Assembly: GCA_947497455.1 (NCBI GenBank)
Contig: CANMGU010000001.1
Span: forward strand, 620,001-684,000
Direction: 5' to 3'
DNA: 64,000 nt
From: an uncultured Sphingomonadaceae bacterium
Lineage (GTDB): Bacteria; Pseudomonadota; Alphaproteobacteria; Sphingomonadales; Sphingomonadaceae
The translations under genes and the position numbers were made by a program. The notes under the pieces were generated by a model. That model saw only the letters and a program-made list of their open reading frames with translations, was not told the origin of the DNA and searched no databases. Positions 9,663 to 17,795 of the stretch are shown one piece after another; position 1 is the first letter of the stretch, and each line of letters opens with the position of its first letter.

Positions 9663-10438
9663 ACGAGCAATCCGCGCCCGATATGGATGAAAGCAAAGCG
9701 CCGCTGATTGAACATCTTATCGAGCTGCGCCAGCGGCTTGTCTGGTCTGTGGTAGCGCTGGCTATCGCTTTTGCGGCCAGCTTTTATTTTGCCGATGAGA
9801 TATTCGGGCTATTGGTGGTGCCGCTAACCGATGCCTTTCCTCCGGGAGAGGGCAAGTTGGTATATACCAAGCTCTATGAGGCCTTTTTCGTCGAGATAAA
9901 AGTCGCGATGTTCGCTGCCTTTTTTATTGCCTTCCCGATCATTTCCAACCAGCTGTGGGCCTTTGTTGCCCCAGGGCTCTATGCGAACGAGAAAAAGGCG
10001 TTTCTGCCGTTCCTGTTTGCGACACCGGTCCTATTCACCGCAGGGGCGGCGCTGGCTTATTACATTGTGATGCCCACAGCATTTCGATTTTTCCTTGGCT
10101 TTGAAGGCGAAGTGGGCGGAATGACGCAAGAAGCGCTGCCCGCTATGGGGGATTATCTTGATCTGGTGATGCGGTTCATCCTCGCCTTTGGCGTGTGCTT
10201 CCAACTACCGGTGCTGTTGTTGCTTCTCAACCGCGCAGGACTGGTGACACGCGAACAATTGAAAGGGCTGCGCCGTTACATGGTTGTCGCAGCCTTTGTA
10301 CTGGCCGCGATATTGACGCCGCCGGATGTTGTATCCCAGTTCTTGCTCGGACTACCGCTAATCCTGCTCTATGAAGTCTCGCTGGCGATCATGTGGTTCA
10401 CCGAACGCAAAAGAGCGAAATTGGAAGCCACAGAATAG
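9659..10438 (+). CDS. tatC: Sec-independent translocase protein TatC
   Basis: Six-helix inner membrane core of the Tat system that recognises the RR signal peptide. The cytoplasmic N-terminus PLIEHLIELRQRLVW carries the conserved ExLRxR element, and the first periplasmic loop has FVEIKVAMFAAFF. The 259-residue length is typical. No hairpin is needed after it: the next gene on the minus strand ends two bases downstream, so the two transcripts converge. Confidence 0.97.
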   Translation: MNEQSAPDMDESKAPLIEHLIELRQRLVWSVVALAIAFAASFYFADEIFGLLVVPLTDAFPPGEGKLVYTKLYEAFFVEIKVAMFAAFFIAFPIISNQLWAFVAPGLYANEKKAFLPFLFATPVLFTAGAALAYYIVMPTAFRFFLGFEGEVGGMTQEALPAMGDYLDLVMRFILAFGVCFQLPVLLLLLNRAGLVTREQLKGLRRYMVVAAFVLAAILTPPDVVSQFLLGLPLILLYEVSLAIMWFTERKRAKLEATE

Positions 10439-10439
10439 C

Positions 10440-10565
10440 TTAGTTAATCGCGTCTTCTCCGGCCCGTCCGACAGATTCGATATCCTGTCCGACGCCTTGG
10501 ACCGTATTACAGGCCGTAAGGACCAAGGTGGATGAAATAATCAATGATGCCAAAATCTTGCGCAT
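10440..10565 (-). CDS. entericidin A/B family lipoprotein (copy 1), 41 aa
   Basis: 41-residue lipoprotein precursor beginning MRKILASLIISSTLVLTAC; lipobox LTAC with C19. The mature peptide starts CNTVQGVGQDIESVGRAG, the glycine/valine-rich amphipathic pattern of entericidins (EcnA/EcnB). An AGGAG ribosome site precedes it. In E. coli the pair is an antidote/toxin couple affecting lysis in stationary phase. Whether either copy here is toxic is unknown. It is 23 bases downstream of a close paralogue. Confidence 0.9.
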   Translation of the reverse strand: MRKILASLIISSTLVLTACNTVQGVGQDIESVGRAGEDAIN

Positions 10566-10588
10566 GGTTCTTCTCCTAAAGAAATGGA

Positions 10589-10714
10589 TTAATCGATTGC
10601 CCGTTCGCCTGCACGGCCAACGGATTTGATATCATCCCCGACACCTTGCACAGTATTGCACGCGCCCAGTAAGAGCGCCGATGATAGGGCAATAGAAGCG
10701 ATTATTTTGCGCAT
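10589..10714 (-). CDS. entericidin A/B family lipoprotein (copy 2), 41 aa
   Basis: 41-residue lipoprotein precursor, MRKIIASIALSSALLLGAC, lipobox LGAC with C19, then CNTVQGVGDDIKSVGRAG. It shares the whole mature core with the neighbouring copy and has the same length, so the two arose by tandem duplication. It is preceded by AGGAG and lies 56 bases after the TonB receptor stop on the same strand, separated by a small hairpin. Confidence 0.9.
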   Translation of the reverse strand: MRKIIASIALSSALLLGACNTVQGVGDDIKSVGRAGERAID

Positions 10715-10729
10715 AAGGGTAACTCCTGA

Positions 10730-10748
10730 TCCTGCGTTTTCAGCAGGA
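10730..10748. terminator. small hairpin between TonB receptor and entericidin genes
   Basis: Perfect 6-base arms TCCTGC and GCAGGA around a 7-base loop, between the receptor stop and the entericidin ribosome site on the minus strand. It may be a weak terminator or an mRNA processing element. Confidence 0.35.
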
Positions 10749-10770
10749 AGTTGGAGCACCCCGATTCCGG

Positions 10771-12897
10771 CTAAAAACTAAATTTTGCGCTGATACGGAT
10801 ATCACGCCCTGCCAGCGGTACAAAATCTTTCGTGAACGAGGCATGACGACGCGCATTAACATCAAAGATATTATTGGCCGACGCGATCAATGTCACACCA
10901 CCCTCTTTGCCCAACGGGCGCCAGGCGGCAGAGGCGTTGACCATGGTGAAGCCGTCCGTTGGCGTCTCAAAGGTCGAGACCCGGTTCTGGCTGTCTGACC
11001 ATTCCAGTTCCGCGCGCAAGTCTACCGCATCGCTTTGTGCGGAAATCCCGCCAAGCAAACGCAGGGGCGGTATGCGAGGAACGGGGCCGCCGCCATCCCG
11101 GATTTTCGCCCGGACATAGTCGGCAACCCCGTCGGCGACGAAAGCAAAGCCGCCCGCGCGGGCAACTACGAATGACGCAGAGGCCTCGAGGCCATAATAG
11201 GTCGCATCCTGTTGGAAGAATTGGAAAACAGGTAAGCCATCTTCTTCTTCGCCGGTTGCGGTCTCGAAGATGTAATCATCGAAAATATTGGCATAAACCG
11301 TTGCGCTCAGCTGGATATCTTCGGAATTCCAGCGGGCATATAATTCGCCACCCCAGCTTTTTTCTGTGGTGAAATTCGGATTGCCGATTTCAAACGCTTG
11401 CGTTGCAATATGAGGACCATTGGAGAGCAATTCTTCCGGTGAAGGAGCGCGTTCCGAGCGGGAGAGATTCACGCCGATTTTCAGGCCGCTATTATCCGGC
11501 GCATAAGCAAAGCCGAGAGCACCGGAAAGGCTATCAAAACTGCGGTCGAAATTGATGATATTCGACGAGATATCGGTATTGTCATAGCGTCCGGCAACTT
11601 CCACCTCGAAATTACCCAGATCAATCTCCTGGATAGTGAATAGAGCGACACTTTCCACGGAGTTTTTAGGCACAAAGGCTTCTGCGCCAATGGCGTTGAA
11701 ATCACGCACCAATAACTGTGTGCCGATGACGCCGCGCCAGCCATTGCGTTCGTTTTGAACAAGTTCCGCGCGCGCTTCGATGCCTTCGACTTCAAACACC
11801 GTGCCGACTTCATCGCCTTCAAATTCGGTATGTTCATAGTCAGAATAGCCAGCGCGCAGGTTGAGCGATTCAAAGAAGCCACTGCCCAGATTAACGCCAG
11901 CTCTCAGATCCACGCGGATCTGTTCAAGATCGATGGTGACTGGACCTTCTTCCTCTTCACCTTCTTCCTCTTCGCCTTCTTCACCATGCCCATGTTCGGC
12001 GCCCGGACGTGAGGGAACGCCGTATTCTGTGTCATAGTAGCTGACCGAAAAACCGATGTTACCGCCTTCACCAATATAGGCGAGACCGGTCGCTGCACTG
12101 ATGGTGCGGCTGGCTGTATTGGCAATCGTGCCGCGCTGATCGGCGGTTTCTGCCAATTCCGCAGCTTCGTCGAGATTGCCTTCCTCTGTTTCTTCTGCCA
12201 CTTGCTCAAGCACTTCGCTGCGCAGTTCGGGTGCCAGTACAAAACCGGAAATGTCGAGATCATCGGTATCACGATAGGCGCCGTTGATGTGGAAAACGAG
12301 AGAGTCGGTCAGCGGCACATCCAGCGAACCGCCAATGCTGTAATCATTGGCGGCACTGCCAAAACCACCGACAGCATCCAGGTGAAAGGCCTCGTCAGGC
12401 ACATCACGTGGAATTCGCTTGTCGATGACGTTGACAGCACCGCCAATTGCATCGCCGCCGAAAAGCAATACCGCTGGTCCACGAAGGACCTCGATACGCT
12501 GGGCGGTCAGGGGGTCTATTGTGACGGCATGATCGACGGAAGTGTTGGAAGCGTCCAACGCGCCAATGCCATCGGTGAGAACCCGGACACGTGGTCCCTG
12601 AAAACCGCGTAACACGGGCCGCGAAGATCCGGGTGCAAAGCTGGTCGATGAAACGCCGGGTAATTTGGCAAGGCTGTCACCAATTTGACCGCGTAAGTCA
12701 TTGGTCAGCTGATCACCGGTCAGAACAGATGTGCCTGCCAGTATGTCGAGCCTTTCGAGATAAGGGGCTGTTACGACAATCGCGTCGTCATTGTGGAAAT
12801 CATCCTCGGTTTCGGTCTGTTGACCTGACTGGGCCAAGGCTGGTGAAACGGGCAATAGTATAATGGCAGCGGAAGTCAGAAATTTGTGATGGGACAC
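10771..12897 (-). CDS. TonB-dependent receptor, ZnuD-like (zinc?)
   Basis: 708-residue outer membrane receptor: signal peptide 1-22 (ALA cleavage), TonB-box-like IVVTA at 40-44, plug domain about 50-160 (RPVLRGFQGPRVRVLTDG; RIEVLRGPAVLLFGG), then a 22-strand-type barrel ending in phenylalanine (ISAKFSF). An extracellular loop near 301-318 is EHGHGEEGEEEEGEEEEG, a histidine/glutamate tract of the type seen in ZnuD zinc receptors; another acidic loop lies near 235-254. Zinc or another divalent metal as substrate is inference. The gene is divergent from a VOC protein, with a palindrome in the spacer. Confidence 0.88.
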   Translation of the reverse strand: MSHHKFLTSAAIILLPVSPALAQSGQQTETEDDFHNDDAIVVTAPYLERLDILAGTSVLTGDQLTNDLRGQIGDSLAKLPGVSSTSFAPGSSRPVLRGFQGPRVRVLTDGIGALDASNTSVDHAVTIDPLTAQRIEVLRGPAVLLFGGDAIGGAVNVIDKRIPRDVPDEAFHLDAVGGFGSAANDYSIGGSLDVPLTDSLVFHINGAYRDTDDLDISGFVLAPELRSEVLEQVAEETEEGNLDEAAELAETADQRGTIANTASRTISAATGLAYIGEGGNIGFSVSYYDTEYGVPSRPGAEHGHGEEGEEEEGEEEEGPVTIDLEQIRVDLRAGVNLGSGFFESLNLRAGYSDYEHTEFEGDEVGTVFEVEGIEARAELVQNERNGWRGVIGTQLLVRDFNAIGAEAFVPKNSVESVALFTIQEIDLGNFEVEVAGRYDNTDISSNIINFDRSFDSLSGALGFAYAPDNSGLKIGVNLSRSERAPSPEELLSNGPHIATQAFEIGNPNFTTEKSWGGELYARWNSEDIQLSATVYANIFDDYIFETATGEEEDGLPVFQFFQQDATYYGLEASASFVVARAGGFAFVADGVADYVRAKIRDGGGPVPRIPPLRLLGGISAQSDAVDLRAELEWSDSQNRVSTFETPTDGFTMVNASAAWRPLGKEGGVTLIASANNIFDVNARRHASFTKDFVPLAGRDIRISAKFSF

Positions 12898-12948
12898 GAA
12901 CTACTCTTTTCTGGATTGGGGAAGGATTGAGAGAGCGGATAATATAAA

Positions 12949-12963
12949 TGATATGATATATCA
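12949..12963. promoter_or_regulatory. palindrome upstream of the ZnuD-like receptor (Fur/Zur-type candidate)
   Basis: TGATAT-GAT-ATATCA, perfect 6-base arms with a 3-base centre, 52 bases upstream of the receptor start in an AT-rich stretch. Size and base composition fit a Fur-family operator, and ZnuD-type receptors are usually repressed by Zur. The sequence is not an exact match to a consensus I can verify. Confidence 0.4.
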
Positions 12964-13035
12964 ATTCTAATTTTGCAAATTCGCAAAACTGATGCAAATT
13001 TGCTACATAATGGCTTTCTGGCGAGGAGAGGACAT

Positions 13036-13500
13036 ATGACCCAATGGAAAGAAGACGGCTATCACAGCGTCACAGCATATCTGACTGTCGATGATGCGGC
13101 AGCAGCGATCGATTTTTACAAAGCAGCTTTTGGTGCGGAGGAAGTCATGCGCATGCCGATGGGCGACAAGATCGGCCATGCGGATATTGTGATTGGCGAT
13201 AGCCATATCATGCTGTCCGACGAGTTTCCCGATATGGATAAACTTGGCCCCAAGGCCCGAGGTGGCGCAACTAGCAGCCTAATGATTTATGTAGAAAATG
13301 CCGATGCTGCCTTTGACCAGGCGGTCGCGGCGGGTGCGACCGCAATCCGGCCAGTAGAAGATCAATTCTATGGCGACCGCTCCGGTTGGGTGAAAGATCC
13401 GTTCGGCCATGAATGGACCTTGTCCACCCATATCGAGGATGTCAGTCCGGAAGAAATGAACAAGCGGATGACAGAGATGATGGCGGGCGAAGAGGCTTAG
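13036..13500 (+). CDS. VOC family (glyoxalase/PhnB-like) protein
   Basis: 154 residues with the vicinal oxygen chelate fold: AYLTVDDAAAAIDFYKAAFGAEE at the start, GHADIVIGDSHIMLSDE, and the second half MIYVENADAAFDQAVAAGA...FYGDRSGWVKDPFGHEWTLSTH. This is the PhnB/YdcJ-type subgroup, often annotated glyoxalase or bleomycin-resistance-like, whose substrates are mostly unknown. I took the ATG preceded by GAGGAGAGG; the frame stays open 21 codons upstream without a better start. Confidence 0.9.
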   Translation: MTQWKEDGYHSVTAYLTVDDAAAAIDFYKAAFGAEEVMRMPMGDKIGHADIVIGDSHIMLSDEFPDMDKLGPKARGGATSSLMIYVENADAAFDQAVAAGATAIRPVEDQFYGDRSGWVKDPFGHEWTLSTHIEDVSPEEMNKRMTEMMAGEEA

Positions 13501-13514
13501 TATCTCACGCAAAT

Positions 13515-13595
13515 CGTCACCCTGAACTTGATTCAGTGTCCAGAGTGATAGTCACCGCGAGCCGCTCCGGATGCTGAATCAAGTTCAGCATGACG
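13515..13595. repeat. REP-like palindromic element (family A) upstream of purT
   Basis: 27-base arms at 13515-13541 and 13569-13595, inverted, with 4 mismatches, beginning CGTCA and containing CTGAACTTGATTCAG. The spacer is 27 bases. The architecture matches intergenic palindromic repeats widespread in alphaproteobacterial genomes. It lies between two same-strand genes and could also act as a terminator hairpin. Confidence 0.75.
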
Positions 13596-13624
13596 AATAA
13601 AAAAAACTGGTTTAGTGTCGAGAA

Positions 13625-14824
13625 ATGACCTTCACCAAAACAATCCTGCTGCTCGGTTCGGGTGAACTGGGCCGCGAATTCGTCATTTCTGCCAAACGCC
13701 TCGGTGCCTATGTAATCGCATGTGACGCTTATGACGCTGCCCCCGCGATGCAGGTCGCCGATGCGCATGAAGTGTTTTCGATGCTTGATGGCGAGAAGTT
13801 GCGCGCTGCGATCACAAAGCATCAGCCTGACCTTATTGTCCCAGAGGTCGAGGCCATTCGCACTGAAATTCTCGCTGAAATGGAAGCGGAGGGTTTCAAT
13901 GTTGTGCCGTCCGCGCGCGCTACTCAGCTGACTATGAACCGGGACGCCATTCGTGATGTGGCGGCTAAGGAGCTAGGCCTTATCACGTCAAACTATCATT
14001 ATGCCGAGAGTTTCGCGGAAGTGCAGGCCGCCGCCGATGATATCGGGCTGCCGCTGGTGATGAAGCCAGTCATGTCCTCCTCCGGCAAGGGGCAGAGCAA
14101 GGTCGACAGTAAAGATGCGCTGGAAAGCGCCTGGAACTATGCCGTCGATAATATGCGCGGCGACCGTGCCCGGGTGATTGTCGAACAATTTATCGATTTT
14201 GACTATGAGATTACCTTGCTGACAATCCGGACCGGCGAGGGCGTGCTATTCTGTCCGCCGATTGGCCATCGGCAGGAACGCGGCGATTATCAAGAAAGCT
14301 GGCAACCCGCCGCAATGACCAGCGATGCGCTGGCCAAGGCACAGGATATGGCACGCAAGATTGTTGATAATCTTGCCGGCGACGGAAAGGGATGGGGGCT
14401 GTTTGGCGTCGAATTTTTCGTCACCAAAGATGGCGAAGTCATTTTCTCTGAACTTAGTCCGCGCCCCCATGATACCGGTATGGTCACCCTGATTGGCCAG
14501 AATTTGAGCGAATTCGATCTCCATGCCCGTGCCATCATGGGGCTGCCGATCCCGCATATTGCTTTAACCGCTCCTGCCAGCGCCAGTGCCGTAATCCTTG
14601 CGGACCGGGACAGTGATGACTTTGCATTTACCGGCGTTGCCGATGCCCTGGCGACGGGTAGCAATGGTGCCGAGGTGGACGTGCGCCTATTCGGTAAGCC
14701 GATCACGCGACCCTATCGCCGCATGGCGGTAGCATTGGCCACAGGTGGTGACACCAATGCGGCACGGCGGCTCGCAAAAAATGCGGCTGATGCCGTCAGG
14801 ATTGAATATCAAGAAAAACAATGA
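13625..14824 (+). CDS. purT: formate-dependent phosphoribosylglycinamide formyltransferase
   Basis: ATP-grasp enzyme that forms formyl-GAR from GAR, formate and ATP, the folate-independent version of purine step 3. Family features: GSGELGREFVISAKRLG at the N-terminus, PEVEAIRT, the ATP-grasp core (MKPVMSSSGKGQSKV, VEQFIDFDYEITLLT) and metal-site region GVEFFVTKDGEVIFSELSPRPHDTGMVT. At 399 residues it is full length. It stands alone, bracketed by two palindromic repeats. Confidence 0.97.
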   Translation: MTFTKTILLLGSGELGREFVISAKRLGAYVIACDAYDAAPAMQVADAHEVFSMLDGEKLRAAITKHQPDLIVPEVEAIRTEILAEMEAEGFNVVPSARATQLTMNRDAIRDVAAKELGLITSNYHYAESFAEVQAAADDIGLPLVMKPVMSSSGKGQSKVDSKDALESAWNYAVDNMRGDRARVIVEQFIDFDYEITLLTIRTGEGVLFCPPIGHRQERGDYQESWQPAAMTSDALAKAQDMARKIVDNLAGDGKGWGLFGVEFFVTKDGEVIFSELSPRPHDTGMVTLIGQNLSEFDLHARAIMGLPIPHIALTAPASASAVILADRDSDDFAFTGVADALATGSNGAEVDVRLFGKPITRPYRRMAVALATGGDTNAARRLAKNAADAVRIEYQEKQ

Positions 14825-14835
14825 TTTACATGGCC

Positions 14836-14913
14836 CGTCATCCCAGCGAAAGCTGGGATCTGTTCGAGTTTGGAACGCAGCATAAAGAGATCCTAGCTTT
14901 CGCTGGGATGACG
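14836..14913. repeat. REP-like palindromic element (family B) downstream of purT
   Basis: 26-base arms at 14836-14861 and 14888-14913, inverted with a single mismatch, starting CGTCATCCCAGCGAAAGCTG. The spacer is 26 bases. The CGTCATCCC(A)GCGAAAGC core is a repeat I recognise as common between genes in sphingomonads and other alphaproteobacteria. It may double as the purT terminator. Confidence 0.8.
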
Positions 14914-14939
14914 AAACAAAGCAAAGGACACACCTGCAT

Positions 14940-15641
14940 ATGACCGCTGAATATATCCTCTACGGATCGCCGCTATCTCCATTTCAGCGCAAGACCGAGG
15001 CGGTGCTGGCGCTCAAGGGTCTGGACTATGATTGTGTGGCGATCAATATCATGGCGATGCCGGACTGGTATCTGGAGATCAGTCCGCTGGCCCGAATTCC
15101 GGCCTTGCGCGATATGTCTATTGGCACCGAGGGAACGGCGGGTACGATTGCGGATAGCTCGGCCATGTGTGGTTATCTGGAAAAGAAATCTCCCCAGCCG
15201 GCCGCCTATCCTGACGACTCCTTTCTCTATGGCCGTGCCTTGTGGCTGGAAGAATATGCCGACAGTGCTTTAGCGATGAACGGCGGTGGCGGTGTGTTTC
15301 GACCGATTATTTTTGCCGCGATGACCGGTGGAGAACCGGATCTGGAAACCGCGCGCAAGACCTGGAATGAAAAATTGCCACCTCTCTGGGATTATCTCGA
15401 AGGGCAGCTGGACGGCGGACAATATTTTCTGGGGGACCAGCTTTCGATTGCCGATATTTCTATTGCTGCCCAATTGATGCAGACGGACTTGATCGCAGGA
15501 CCGCCGGATGCAGCCAGATGGCCAGCGCTGACCGCGTTCCTTGCGAAGATGAACGGGCATGAAATTTTCGAGCGCAACCTGGCCGCCTGCCAAAAAATGC
15601 TGGCGAAGATGGTCCCGGAGAAATTCGATCTGTCGGTCTAA
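14940..15641 (+). CDS. glutathione S-transferase family protein
   Basis: 233 residues. The N-terminal thioredoxin-like domain (about 1-85) reads YILYGSPLSPFQRKTEAVLALKGL with the SPLSPF active-site turn, then ISPLARIPALRD (cis-proline loop) and ADSSAMCGYLE (glutathione gamma-glutamyl contact). The C-terminal helical domain has GQYFLGDQLSIADISIAAQL. Similar to GST proteins fused in function to detoxification, but the substrate is not predictable. It starts shortly after the family B repeat. Confidence 0.9.
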   Translation: MTAEYILYGSPLSPFQRKTEAVLALKGLDYDCVAINIMAMPDWYLEISPLARIPALRDMSIGTEGTAGTIADSSAMCGYLEKKSPQPAAYPDDSFLYGRALWLEEYADSALAMNGGGGVFRPIIFAAMTGGEPDLETARKTWNEKLPPLWDYLEGQLDGGQYFLGDQLSIADISIAAQLMQTDLIAGPPDAARWPALTAFLAKMNGHEIFERNLAACQKMLAKMVPEKFDLSV

Positions 15642-15698
15642 AGTTCGGTAGTCGTCCTATTCGATTTCAGTTGCCTGGTTTGCATGGCAGGTTTGCCG

Positions 15699-16988
15699 CT
15701 ATCTCAAGAATTCTGTCAGCAGCCGCAGATATTGTTGGGGGTCCTCGCCATAAGCCATGTGACCAGTATCTTTAACTTCTTCAAATCTTGAGTTCGGGAA
15801 TATGGCGGCATATTGTCTGGCCACAGCTTCATTTTTATAGTCACACGGACCTCTAAGAACCAGCACCGGTATGTCAATTTTGGTCAGTGCAGGTTTCGGA
15901 TCAGAGGTTTGATTTTGCAGCGTTTTACCGGTCATCCGGCTTGACCAGAAGCCATAACCAGAAGAACGTGCGTCCAGTTTTTTGAGATCACACATTGCCA
16001 ATGGGAGATAATAATCATTGGCAATCATATCAAAAAAGGAACCCATTTCCTGATCCGGGGCAAATCTGGCTGCAGCTGTTGGATTTATTTCTGCCAAGGT
16101 TATTGCCACGATAAGCCGTGGTTTTTCGATAGCAGCATCAAGCTGTTCTTTCTGTCTTGAATTCATCTTTTCATCCAGGGACCCATCGGAGATTTCCAGC
16201 CAGTCAGGGCGATAGATTGGGCCAGGACTTGAGAATATGGCGCTTCCAACACTGTTTGGATATTCAGCAAGATAATTGGCCGCTAGAGTTGCTCCCCATG
16301 ATGAACCAATCAAGATCATCTGGTCGGTTCCAATTTTTTGTCGAATGGCATTTAGGTCCGCAATATGCCGGTCGAGGCTATATTCTGAAACATCAGATAA
16401 TCGCTCTGAAAGCCCGCTGCCTACCTGATCGTAAAAATAGACATCATGACCGATGGCAGTGAGTTCAGAAAAGACGTCCAGCATCGGTTTGAAAGTGACG
16501 CTATAAGCACCGGGCCCGCCATGCAGTATGATGACAGGAAGCTTCTGCGCTTTTGTTTTCGACGGGAATTTTCGAAAAGCTATCTTTGATCCAGTTGGCA
16601 ATTCCCAAAAGTCGACACCTGGAACCTCCTTGGCGACATATTGTTCAGCCTTCGGAACAAGAGGCTGGAGAATGAAATAGACGATCAGTCCGGACAGTAT
16701 TGTGATCACAAAAGCTAATTGCATCCCAACATATAACTTTTGTCTTTTGACCTTGAAGAGCTTTCCAGAAAAATGAGAACCGAACCAGAGCACCAATGCG
16801 GCTGCCAAAAAACTCAGAAGGATCATCGCAGTTGGTGAATCTGAAACGAGTGCGCTAGCAAAGAATGTGGCGATAAAAGCCAAGAAGCAGAACAGGTAAG
16901 TCATAAGTTGGATGAGACCACCGCTGGCCACTCGTCCGCGACTAAACTCTGATTTTTTTCCTGGGGTTTTCTCCATAATTTGATCCAA
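15699..16988 (-). CDS. membrane-anchored alpha/beta hydrolase (proline iminopeptidase-like)
   Basis: 429 residues. The first about 110 hold three transmembrane segments (about 26-48, 53-75, 87-109). The rest is an S33-type alpha/beta hydrolase: oxyanion motif HGGPG at 156-160, nucleophile elbow GSSWGA with S230, an acid in LRGPCDYKN near 378 and a histidine in DTGHMAYG near 410. The HGGPG form is typical of prolyl aminopeptidases, but the membrane anchor is unusual for them. It starts 2 bases after the MarR gene stop, so it is co-transcribed with and probably controlled by that regulator. Confidence 0.85.
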   Translation of the reverse strand: MDQIMEKTPGKKSEFSRGRVASGGLIQLMTYLFCFLAFIATFFASALVSDSPTAMILLSFLAAALVLWFGSHFSGKLFKVKRQKLYVGMQLAFVITILSGLIVYFILQPLVPKAEQYVAKEVPGVDFWELPTGSKIAFRKFPSKTKAQKLPVIILHGGPGAYSVTFKPMLDVFSELTAIGHDVYFYDQVGSGLSERLSDVSEYSLDRHIADLNAIRQKIGTDQMILIGSSWGATLAANYLAEYPNSVGSAIFSSPGPIYRPDWLEISDGSLDEKMNSRQKEQLDAAIEKPRLIVAITLAEINPTAAARFAPDQEMGSFFDMIANDYYLPLAMCDLKKLDARSSGYGFWSSRMTGKTLQNQTSDPKPALTKIDIPVLVLRGPCDYKNEAVARQYAAIFPNSRFEEVKDTGHMAYGEDPQQYLRLLTEFLR

Positions 16989-16990
16989 TA

Positions 16991-17503
16991 CTAGCTAACG
17001 GGTTTTGCGCGATGGCGTTCCAGCAAGGAGCGTTGAGCCAATGCCTTTCGACCCATTTCGAGTGCTGCGCTCAAGTCAAACCCAAGTTCTTTGTTGAGGT
17101 CATTAAATACTTCAATTGCTTCACGGCATCGCTCTTCGATCAAGCTGGCTTCCCGCAACCCGCGGTCTGTGAGATGAAAGGTTTTTCGCCGTTGATCATT
17201 TGGATCCGGTTTGCGCGTGACGATTAATAAGTCTTCGAGGAGAGTTGTGCGCTGTGCCGTTAACTGATGCTGTTCTCCCAATGCTTTGGCAATTTCAACC
17301 AAGGAAGACGGGCCGTTGTGATCAATAAACAAAATCGTTGATATTGCTCTAGAGGGTGCAACTAATCCGGCTTCGCGGAAAAAATCATCACCCTGCTTCC
17401 CGATAATATCGGTTAAACGCAGCGCCCGCGCTCCGACAAATGCTTCGCTGATTGAAAGGCGTTCATAGAACGGGCTATTCTTTGTTTCCATCGACGATTC
17501 CAT
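16991..17503 (-). CDS. MarR family transcriptional regulator
   Basis: Winged-helix regulator; about 170 residues from the chosen start (MESSMETKNSPFYERL). Core: SLVEIAKALGEQHQLTAQRTTLLEDLLIVTRKPDPNDQRRKTFHLTDRGL, with recognition helix and the wing DPNDQRRKTFHLT. The open frame continues 24 codons upstream (to 17575), but that part crosses AT-rich palindromes and encodes an implausible Met/Tyr/Leu stretch, so I treat it as promoter. It probably represses itself and the hydrolase gene behind it. The ligand is unknown. Confidence 0.88.
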   Translation of the reverse strand: MESSMETKNSPFYERLSISEAFVGARALRLTDIIGKQGDDFFREAGLVAPSRAISTILFIDHNGPSSLVEIAKALGEQHQLTAQRTTLLEDLLIVTRKPDPNDQRRKTFHLTDRGLREASLIEERCREAIEVFNDLNKELGFDLSAALEMGRKALAQRSLLERHRAKPVS

Positions 17504-17516
17504 CATATATGTATAT

Positions 17517-17534
17517 AATTGCGCAATTAATTGC
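17517..17534. promoter_or_regulatory. overlapping palindromes, likely MarR autoregulatory operator
   Basis: Two perfect 12-base palindromes overlap: AATTGCGCAATT (17517-17528) and GCAATTAATTGC (17523-17534), flanked by TATATA runs. They lie just upstream of the chosen MarR start; a TTGACA on the minus strand (17548-17553) could be the -35. A MarR dimer bound here would block the promoter. Confidence 0.55.
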
Positions 17535-17795
17535 ATATATAGCATCATGTCAATTATTTTCTGTAGTGTCTTCACGCTCCCCTAGGGGCAGCGTGGCTAA
17601 CTTTGTGAATTGTGTGAACTTCGAAATATTCTTGCGCACTAAATTTGGCTCAAAAGACCTGGTTTGCTTCGTCAACTTCGGTGAAAAATTGCTGGTGACA
17701 GGAGGCAAGAGATCACCCGCCACTAAAGCTATGCTTTTGCCTTGCCAAATTGTCCCCGCTTGTCGGCATTGGTAACGCGCACTAAAGGTGTCTGT

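Noticed and set aside
15642..15698. Hairpin between the GST gene and the converging hydrolase gene
   Set aside because: Only 4-5 base pairs (CCTG/CAGG) with no U-run; too weak to call a terminator.
17503..17575. Longer MarR start with 24 extra codons
   Set aside because: The extra residues (MKTLQKIIDMMLYMQLIAQL and on) are translated from AT-rich palindromes that look like the promoter.
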